Assembly: GCA_028288395.1 (NCBI GenBank)
Contig: JAQBNV010000518.1
Location: 1-6,583, forward strand
Reading direction: 5' to 3'
Length of the DNA stretch: 6,583 nt
Origin: Adhaeribacter sp.
GTDB taxonomy: Bacteria; Bacteroidota; Bacteroidia; Cytophagales; Hymenobacteraceae
The notes below the pieces were generated by a model, which ran no database searches, was not told where the DNA came from, and worked only from the letters and a program-made list of their open reading frames with translations. Numbering within the stretch: the first letter of the stretch is position 1; each line of letters begins with the position of its first letter. The translations under genes and the position numbers were made by a program. Shown in pieces: positions 1-4,936 of the stretch.

Positions 1-77
1 ATGGTGGCCTGCAAATCGAAGACATCTGTTCGGCCTCTGATTTAACGGGCATCACTGGTATTATTTTCAATCATTAG
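1..77 (+). CDS. Possible C-terminal tail of an upstream gene (partial)
   Basis: The third forward frame is open from the window edge to a TAG at 75-77 and reads GGLQIEDICSASDLTGITGI followed by IFNH. It looks protein-like, but about 24 residues are too few to assign a family. A small hairpin follows shortly after (stem 90-96 with 101-107, one G-T wobble, loop of 4), which would suit the end of a gene, although no T-tract follows it. The other two forward frames close at once with short peptides. Sequence to the left of the window is needed to decide whether this is a real gene end. Confidence 0.2.
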   Translation, partial: GGLQIEDICSASDLTGITGIIFNH

Positions 78-432
78 TAACGATTGTGCCCGGTTTTAGC
101 AAACTGGTCTAATAAATAAAGTGCGAGAAAGTAGGACAGCCTTTGTAGAGTGCTGATAATTTACGTTTTATCAATACCAATAATACCTTTTTTAACAGGC
201 AAAAGCAAGCATTCGGCAGGAACTTTACCGGGGTAATATTTTACAGGAACTTTCCAAAGAGAATGTTACCGCCCTAATCCAGTTTTATAAAGTTATTTTG
301 TGATAGGGAACGATTATCAGTTATTAAAATTTTATGAATAGAAAGATAGAAATATAATATAGTGCAGAAGCAACCAAAAGGCTCTAAAAGTTATCCTATT
401 TATAAAGATAACCCCACCTTTAAAAGCAAACC
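78..432. other. Intergenic region with possible decayed coding remnants
   Basis: No complete gene is visible in these 355 bases. Two overlapping forward frames are open without a start codon. One runs from 149 to a TAA at 275-277. The other runs from 196 to a TGA at 301-303 and ends in KENVTALIQFYKVIL. The second reads like the helical end of a protein, so a frameshifted gene remnant is possible, but I recognise no family. The last 130 bases before the next gene are very AT-rich and presumably hold its promoter. I could not find a clean Bacteroidota -33/-7 pair (TTG, TAnnTTTG). Confidence 0.35.
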
Positions 433-1101
433 ATGAAACCTGCCTGCTCCTTAATTTTGTTTCTATTATTTTTTAATTCGTTTTCTGCCGCTGCCCAAAG
501 CCACGAAAACTTATCAACTCAACCTGAAAAATTTTATGTGGGGGTAAATTATTCTAATACGCAATACTTTTTAGAACCTAAAAACTTTAGTCGGGTTGAT
601 GCCACTCATTATCCCAATTTTATAACTTATCCGGGCATTCATGTCGGGTATATGTTGGGTAAGAGGGCCAGTATCCAGATTGGGGTAGCTTATGCCCATG
701 AAAAATGGCAAATAGGTTCTGAATACAACAACGCTGGCATCATAGAAGGCAGCTATGATAGTATCTTTACCCGGGGAGGTATTATTCCAATCTCTTTCCG
801 GTACAATTTTTTAAATATCGGCAAACGCTTCCACGTCTACGGTACCTCTTCTTTAACCGCCGCCTACGGAAAAACCACGCTAAATCACAATTCAACTGTT
901 AATGAAGAAGTTACGGATAGTTATCAGAAAAATAAATCAGCGCTAAATATGTATTTATCTTTGGGCCTTGGCCTGAATTATAATATTGGCGAGCGGGTAG
1001 GTGTTTTTGGAGAATTGCTGCTGTTAAACAAAAACTTATCCAGTGGCTATAAGAACCAGACAAACACTATTAATGTGGGCTTTAACTATAAGTTTAAATA
1101 A
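433..1101 (+). CDS. Outer-membrane beta-barrel protein (porin-family-like)
   Basis: A 222-residue secreted protein, probably a small outer-membrane beta-barrel of the kind widespread in Bacteroidota. Residues 1-21 form a signal peptide: basic start, hydrophobic stretch LILFLLFFNSF, then SAAA before Q22, a typical signal peptidase I site. The rest alternates polar and hydrophobic or aromatic residues in short strands, for example FYVGVNYS (34-41), ASIQIGVAYAHE (79-90), RFHVYGTSSLTAAYG (132-146), MYLSLGLGLNYNIG (173-186) and the closing strand INVGFNYKFK (213-222). Gly/Tyr-rich strands and a final aromatic residue fit insertion by the BAM complex. No catalytic or ligand-binding motif is visible, so substrate and role are unknown. 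It appears monocistronic: 189 bases separate it from the next gene. Its composition, like that of the amidase gene, looks more AT-rich than the dehydrogenase genes further right. The ATG at 433 is chosen because the signal peptide begins there. Confidence 0.8.
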   Translation: MKPACSLILFLLFFNSFSAAAQSHENLSTQPEKFYVGVNYSNTQYFLEPKNFSRVDATHYPNFITYPGIHVGYMLGKRASIQIGVAYAHEKWQIGSEYNNAGIIEGSYDSIFTRGGIIPISFRYNFLNIGKRFHVYGTSSLTAAYGKTTLNHNSTVNEEVTDSYQKNKSALNMYLSLGLGLNYNIGERVGVFGELLLLNKNLSSGYKNQTNTINVGFNYKFK

Positions 1102-1130
1102 TATTAGGCTTGGATCAACGTGTGGTTTTT

Positions 1131-1260
1131 CAATGCTGAATAATAATGCTGAATCATTTTTGATTGGTGTGCAATATCAGTTATGAATCGATAATTTAAC
1201 AGCAAAAAGGCCTGTGGTGCATAAACGTAACATAGGCCCAGCATTGTCAGCAATCAAAAA
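1131..1260 (+). promoter_or_regulatory. Repeat-rich leader upstream of the amidase gene with competing pairings
   Basis: The gap before the amidase contains several complementary segments. AATGCTGAAT occurs twice, at 1132-1141 and 1145-1154, 13 bases apart. CAATGCTG (1131-1138) can pair with CAGCATTG (1239-1246). TGCTGA (1147-1152) can pair with TCAGCA (1247-1252). TTTTTGATTG (1157-1166) can pair perfectly with CAATCAAAAA (1251-1260). An internal hairpin pairs GGCCTGTG (1209-1216) with CATAGGCC (1231-1238), with one wobble. Some pairings exclude each other, which could suit a switching leader RNA or the transcript end of the barrel gene. This is seen by eye only: no known riboswitch class is recognised, and chance pairing in AT-rich DNA is possible. 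Confidence 0.25.
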
Positions 1261-1290
1261 CGTTCCTGATTAAGACCAAATATTAAATAC

Positions 1291-1890
1291 ATGAAGAAGT
1301 TATTTTTACTTTTAGGGTTACTGTTACCCCTATTAATAATGTCTTTCAAACCATTGAAAGATAAAAAAGTAATAGTTATTGATGCCGGGCACGGCGGAAA
1401 AGATTTTGGGTATATAATAGGCAATGCCTACGAAAAAGAAATTGTTGGCAATATTTCGAAGAAAATAAAAGCCCTCCACCAGAAGGAGAATATCGAACTA
1501 ATTTTGCTTGGAAATAGTGACACTCTTACTTCGGTAGAAGCAAGGGTAGCCAAAATAAACCAACTCCAGCCTGATTTAGTTGTTTCGTTGCATTTAAGTT
1601 TTAGTGATAATAAAGCGGACAGTGGGGTACAGGCTTTTGTAAGTGAGCAGAACCCGCATTATACACAATCTCTGGCACATGCCGGAAAGCTGATTCAGAC
1701 GGTAGCGAAAAAAGATCTGAAAACCGGGCAAGTTAAAAAAGCAAACCTGCTTCTTTTAAAAGAATCACAGAGTCCGGGCGTATCGTTAGAATTAGGATTT
1801 TTATCGAACGAAGCAAATAAAAATTATTTAACTAGCGATAATGGGCAAAAAATAATTGCTAAAAAAATATTAACCTACCTGAATAAATAG
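1291..1890 (+). CDS. N-acetylmuramoyl-L-alanine amidase (Amidase_3 family), secreted or membrane-anchored
   Basis: A 199-residue zinc amidase of the AmiC/CwlV type, which cleaves the bond between N-acetylmuramic acid and L-alanine in peptidoglycan. Residues 1-19 are a hydrophobic leader (KKLFLLLGLLLPLLIMSF) without an obvious cleavage box, so it may be a signal peptide or an N-terminal anchor; the product should act in the periplasm. The catalytic domain fills the rest (about 26-197). VIVIDAGHGGKDFG (27-40) supplies zinc ligand H34. YEKEIVGNI (47-55) supplies the probable ligand E48. VVSLHLSFSDN (97-107) supplies H101. GVSLELGFLSNEANKNYL (163-180) holds the catalytic glutamate E167. The family's usual arginine ahead of the TD-like motif is replaced here (LLGNSDT, 72-78), and there is no extra wall-binding domain. 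Bacteroidota carry similar short amidases, some as tails of BlaR1-like M56 peptidases, but no such partner lies in this window. Lys/Ile/Asn-rich coding distinguishes it from the genes to the right. The family call is firm; the physiological role is not. Confidence 0.9.
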   Translation: MKKLFLLLGLLLPLLIMSFKPLKDKKVIVIDAGHGGKDFGYIIGNAYEKEIVGNISKKIKALHQKENIELILLGNSDTLTSVEARVAKINQLQPDLVVSLHLSFSDNKADSGVQAFVSEQNPHYTQSLAHAGKLIQTVAKKDLKTGQVKKANLLLLKESQSPGVSLELGFLSNEANKNYLTSDNGQKIIAKKILTYLNK

Positions 1891-2183
1891 GCCGCTTTCC
1901 GCTAAATATTCCTGGTAGCCGGGTCTTAGCGGTGTTGGTTAGCTCCCGTTTTCCCGCTCGGGATGAACTCTGGCTTAGTTTCCCTGCGACCTGCTAGGCC
2001 AGCATATTTTGTTTAGTATATTGTCAAGCGTAATGCAACTAAGATAGGATCTTTTGGGTTTATCGAGGCAAGACTAATATTTTAAAGCCTGATAACAATA
2101 AATTTACCAAAAATATTACGCGCTAAATTGCTGTTCTCATCCTGCCCCAATATTTTCAGTTTAAGTCGCCTGGGTGCAATTGG

Positions 2184-2195
2184 CGATGATCATCG
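2184..2195. promoter_or_regulatory. Perfect 12-bp palindrome CGATGATCATCG, possible operator
   Basis: The twelve bases read the same on both strands, and the symmetry ends at the next base pair on each side. It lies 187 bases upstream of the small-subunit start codon, in a region with no gene. A dimeric regulator could bind such a site, but no regulator gene is in the window and no second copy was noticed, so the role is a guess. Confidence 0.2.
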
Positions 2196-2221
2196 GAATA
2201 AATTACAATTATAATCGACCT

Positions 2222-2291
2222 TACTAATATTTATTCCCCAAATAGGTCTTGTTTAAATTATTTGGAAATGATGGGTTACGGTACTAATATT
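2222..2291 (+). repeat. TACTAATATT direct repeats 60 bases apart
   Basis: TACTAATATT occurs at 2222-2231 and again at 2282-2291, exactly 60 bases apart. A related ACTAATATT lies at 2073-2081. Both full copies are in the gap upstream of the dehydrogenase unit. They could be regulator boxes, but ten AT-rich bases can recur by chance in such DNA. Confidence 0.25.
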
Positions 2292-2348
2292 AACTGCAAG
2301 TATTTATCCAGTAGAACCATCCGCTAAGATTAGGGTGGGTAGTAGCCA

Positions 2349-2372
2349 ATATTTTATTTAATATTTTATTCT
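2349..2372 (+). repeat. 12-bp tandem repeat immediately upstream of the small-subunit gene
   Basis: AATATTTTATTT (2349-2360) is followed directly by AATATTTTATTC (2361-2372), two copies differing at one base. It ends nine bases before the ATG at 2382, so it would lie in the promoter or the leader of the transcript, where copy-number change could alter expression. That effect is inference only. Confidence 0.5.
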
Positions 2373-2381
2373 TAGTTGTAT

Positions 2382-2927
2382 ATGAAAAGACGGATGGCCC
2401 TCAGAAGCCTGGCTTTGGTAGTGGGCGGCACCATCAGTTTACCGGCCTGGGCCCGGCAATGGAACCCCGATACGGTTTCGAACCAGCCAAAAGGGTTGCT
2501 GACGCCGAACCTGGAGAACTTATTGGCCGAAATAGTAGATACCATTATTCCCGCTACAAATACTCCCGGCGCGAAGGACTTGGGTGTACACCAGTTTATC
2601 CTGAAAATGCTGGCCGATTGTTATGTGAAAAAAGAGCAAACCCGCTTTGTAAATGGCCTGACCGAACTAGAGAAAATTGTAAAAGCCACTTACGGCCATG
2701 CCTTTACCGCCTGCACACCAGCGCAGCGGTTAGAAATATTAAAAGCCCGGGAAACAGCCACCCAAATTTTACCGTCCGAGCAAGAACCTTTCTTCCCTTT
2801 CCTGAAAAACTTAACCATTCAGGGTTATTTAAATTCGGAGTACGTGATGCGCGAGGTTTACAAATACGAGTTGGCGCCCGCCCGGTTCCACGGCTGCGTA
2901 CCAGTTACCACCTCGGCCAAAAGATAA
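2382..2927 (+). CDS. Gluconate 2-dehydrogenase subunit 3 family protein (small subunit, Tat-like leader)
   Basis: A 181-residue small subunit of a membrane-associated FAD dehydrogenase complex (gluconate 2-dehydrogenase subunit 3 / LacC-like family). The leader is MKRRMALRSLALVVGG, with twin arginines at 3-4 followed by a weakly hydrophobic stretch and PAWA (21-24), a plausible Tat signal. Family hallmarks are IVDTIIPATNTPGAKDLGVHQF at 51-72 (given in part: D53, P57, P62-G63-A64, F72) and the C-terminal IQGYLNSEYVMREVYKYELA (147-166), then ARF-GCVP. The length suits the family. The ATG at 2382 is preferred over an in-frame TTG at 2376 because ATG is stronger and places the arginines correctly. 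The flavoprotein gene begins 17 bases after its stop, so the two are almost certainly co-transcribed. In known relatives this subunit binds the flavoprotein and carries it through the Tat pore. No cytochrome c subunit follows, so the electron acceptor is unknown. Confidence 0.87.
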   Translation: MKRRMALRSLALVVGGTISLPAWARQWNPDTVSNQPKGLLTPNLENLLAEIVDTIIPATNTPGAKDLGVHQFILKMLADCYVKKEQTRFVNGLTELEKIVKATYGHAFTACTPAQRLEILKARETATQILPSEQEPFFPFLKNLTIQGYLNSEYVMREVYKYELAPARFHGCVPVTTSAKR

Positions 2928-2944
2928 AGAGCTAAATTACCGTT

Positions 2945-4657
2945 ATGGCCAATTTAAATACCGATAGTATAAAAAACCGTACCTACGATGCCATTGTAAT
3001 CGGTTCGGGCATTAGTGGGGGTTGGGCTGCAAAAGAACTGACCGGCAAAGGCTTGAAAACCCTTGTACTGGAGCGCGGCCGCGATGTGAAACACATTACC
3101 GATTATCCTACCACGTTTAAGAACCCTTGGGAGTTTGAGCACCGCGGGCAGGTGCCCCTGGAAATTATCCAGGCCAATCCCATCATCAGCCGGTGTTATG
3201 CTTTCCGCGAAGATGCCATGCATTTTTTTGTGAAAGATCAGGAGCACCCTTACGTACAGGAAAAGCCTTTCGATTGGATCAGAGGTTACCAGGTAGGCGG
3301 CAAGTCGCTGATGTGGGCCCGCCATACCCAGCGCTGGAGCGATTATGATTTTGAAGGCCCGGCGCGCGATGGTTTTGCCGTAGATTGGCCTATCCGGTAC
3401 AAAGAAATAGCGCCCTGGTACAGTTATGTCGAAAAATTTGCCGGTATATCCGGTAACAAAGATGGCTTGCCCGAACTGCCCGACGGCGAATTTTTGCCGC
3501 CAATGGAGTTGTCGTGCGTCGAAAAGTATTTTAAAGAGCAGGTGAAATCATTTTATAAAGACCGGCACGTTATTATTTCGCGGTGCGCCCACTTAACCGA
3601 GCCGCAGGCCATTCACCACGCGCAAGGCCGGGGTAAATGTCAGAACCGGGTTTTATGCCAGCGGGGCTGCCCCTACGGGGGATATTTTAGCAGTAATGCT
3701 TCTACGTTGCCCTGGGCTGCCAAAACCGGCAATTTGACTTTGCGTCCGCAAGCGGTGGTGCAGTCGATAATCTACGACGAAGCAAAAGGTAAGGCAACCG
3801 GTGTCCGGATTATTGATGCGGTTACGAAAGAAGCGATTGAATTTTATGCTCCCATTATTTTTGTAAACGCGGCGGCCATTAATACCAATTTGTTGTTGCT
3901 GAATTCTACCTCGTCGCGTTTCCCGAACGGTTTAGGAAATGATAGCGGGGTATTGGGCAAGTACGTGGCGTTTCATAATTACCGGGCCCGGGTTTCGGCT
4001 TCCTATGATGGCTTTTTAGATACCACCACCGATGGCCGTCGGCCCACTAGCGGGTATATTCCCCGGTTCCGGAACGTATTTAAACAAGAAACAGACTTTT
4101 TACGGGGCTATGCGGCGGGGTTGAGTGCTTCGCGGGGTCAGTACCAAAGCCGGACCGGCTTAGGCGAAGAATTAAAGAACAACCTGCTTACGCCTAAATT
4201 AGGCAACTGGCACGTAGGCAGCCACATGATGGGTGAAACAATTCCGAAAGAAACGAATTATATAGCGTTGGATCCGCACCTGAAAGACGAATGGGGCATT
4301 CCACAACTGAAGTTTGCCGTGGGCTATGACGACAACGACGAAAAAATGATTAAAGATTATTTTGAACAGCTAACCGATATGTTTACCAAAGCCGGCTTTC
4401 AGAATATTCAGACTTCCGATTCCAAACAGGCTCCAGGTTTGGATATTCACGAAATGGGCGGTGCACGTATGGGCCACGACCCGAAAACTTCGGTGCTGAA
4501 CGGCTGGAACCAAATGCACGCCTGCAAAAATGTTTTTGTGACCGATGGGGCCTGCATGACTTCTACCGCTACGCAAAACCCCTCCTTAACTTATATGGCA
4601 CTTACCGCCCGTGCCGCCGATTACGCTGTAAAAGAGCTGAAGAAAAGGAATTTATAA
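2945..4657 (+). CDS. GMC-family FAD-dependent sugar/glycoside dehydrogenase, large subunit
   Basis: A 570-residue flavoprotein of the glucose-methanol-choline family, in the branch of gluconate, fructose and glucoside-3-dehydrogenase large subunits. The N-terminal FAD-binding fold is clear: YDAIVIGSGISGG (14-26, G20-x-G22-x-x-G25) and acidic E43 in VLERG, which should contact the FAD ribose. VGGKSLMWARHTQRW (117-131) and DWPIRYKEIAPWYSYVEKFA (147-166) are the second family blocks. The C-terminal active site has HEMGGARMG (502-510; H502 catalytic) and NPSLTYMAL, with N545 as the partner residue. C232, C238 and C242-P243 form C-x5-C-x3-C-P, a likely iron-sulfur site. No signal peptide is present; export would depend on the small subunit encoded just upstream. 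The substrate is probably a sugar or glycoside hydroxyl, but it cannot be read from sequence. A LacA-like 3-keto-forming activity is one option and oxidation at C1 or C2 another. The gap of 279 bases and the inverted repeat after it suggest the transcript may end here. Confidence 0.9.
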   Translation: MANLNTDSIKNRTYDAIVIGSGISGGWAAKELTGKGLKTLVLERGRDVKHITDYPTTFKNPWEFEHRGQVPLEIIQANPIISRCYAFREDAMHFFVKDQEHPYVQEKPFDWIRGYQVGGKSLMWARHTQRWSDYDFEGPARDGFAVDWPIRYKEIAPWYSYVEKFAGISGNKDGLPELPDGEFLPPMELSCVEKYFKEQVKSFYKDRHVIISRCAHLTEPQAIHHAQGRGKCQNRVLCQRGCPYGGYFSSNASTLPWAAKTGNLTLRPQAVVQSIIYDEAKGKATGVRIIDAVTKEAIEFYAPIIFVNAAAINTNLLLLNSTSSRFPNGLGNDSGVLGKYVAFHNYRARVSASYDGFLDTTTDGRRPTSGYIPRFRNVFKQETDFLRGYAAGLSASRGQYQSRTGLGEELKNNLLTPKLGNWHVGSHMMGETIPKETNYIALDPHLKDEWGIPQLKFAVGYDDNDEKMIKDYFEQLTDMFTKAGFQNIQTSDSKQAPGLDIHEMGGARMGHDPKTSVLNGWNQMHACKNVFVTDGACMTSTATQNPSLTYMALTARAADYAVKELKKRNL

Positions 4658-4671
4658 TAGTAGGGAATATT

Positions 4672-4708
4672 TGCCAGTTCCTTATCGCTAATAGATTAAA
4701 AACTGGCA
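4672..4708. repeat. Inverted repeat just after the GMC gene
   Basis: TGCCAGTT (4672-4679) pairs perfectly with AACTGGCA (4701-4708) across a 21-base loop, beginning 15 bases after the GMC stop codon. There is no T-run after it, so it is a weak terminator candidate. Its loop contains TCGCTAATA (4685-4693), a string that recurs within the stem of the larger inverted repeat downstream. Confidence 0.4.
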
Positions 4709-4768
4709 GGTGAAATAAATAATTGCCTTACTTAAAAGCTGGTTACAGAAGTTTAGAAATATTCTTTA

Positions 4769-4824
4769 AAATATTGGTTCGCTAATAAAGCTGCGATTGC
4801 AATCTTATTAGCGAACCAATATTT
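4769..4824. terminator. Perfect 20-bp inverted repeat between the GMC and Gfo/Idh/MocA genes
   Basis: AAATATTGGTTCGCTAATAA (4769-4788) is matched exactly by its reverse complement at 4805-4824, with a 16-base spacer that can itself form a small TGC/GCA stem. This is the strongest dyad in the window. It would make a stable RNA hairpin that could end or protect the GMC transcript. The absence of a T-tract on either side argues against a standard intrinsic terminator, so transcript stabilisation, a protein-binding site or a miniature repeat element are alternatives. It lies 112 bases before the next start codon. Confidence 0.45.
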
Positions 4825-4936
4825 GGCGGCAATAACTACCTGTTATTTAATCAGAATGCCTTTTGTAGTGCTTTTGCAATTTATTTTGTTAAATTGTTTC
4901 AGATAAAAAATCCACCACAGCCAAATTAAACCTATT

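Larger units (their letters stand above)
1891..2381. other. 491-base AT-rich intergenic region with palindrome and short repeats
   Basis: No gene is supported here on either strand. Just after the amidase, CCGCTAA (1899-1905) and TTAGCGG (1926-1932) form a weak 7-bp stem with a 20-base loop and no T-run. Further on lie a 12-bp palindrome (2184-2195), the string ACTAATATT at 2073-2081, 2223-2231 and 2283-2291, and a tandem repeat just before the next start codon. The promoter of the dehydrogenase unit must lie here, but I cannot place it. No tRNA or known RNA fold was recognised. Confidence 0.5.

Noticed and set aside
293..300. TTATTTTG at 293-300, and the same string at 4881-4888, as Bacteroidota -7 boxes
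   Set aside because: Each differs from TAnnTTTG at one of the two invariant first bases. At 4881 the nearest upstream TTG is only 15 bases away instead of the usual 19-21.
2376..2381. TTG at 2376 as the start of the small-subunit gene (two residues longer)
   Set aside because: The ATG at 2382 is a stronger start and places the twin arginines at residues 3-4; the TTG version adds nothing recognisable.
2459..2935. 158-codon open frame on the + strand overlapping the small-subunit gene
   Set aside because: It is a frame shadow: its translation is rich in Arg, Pro and Cys with no family signal, while the other frame matches a known family end to end.
2954..3325. Minus-strand open frame inside the GMC gene
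   Set aside because: It lies opposite well-conserved FAD-fold coding sequence and has no recognisable motif.
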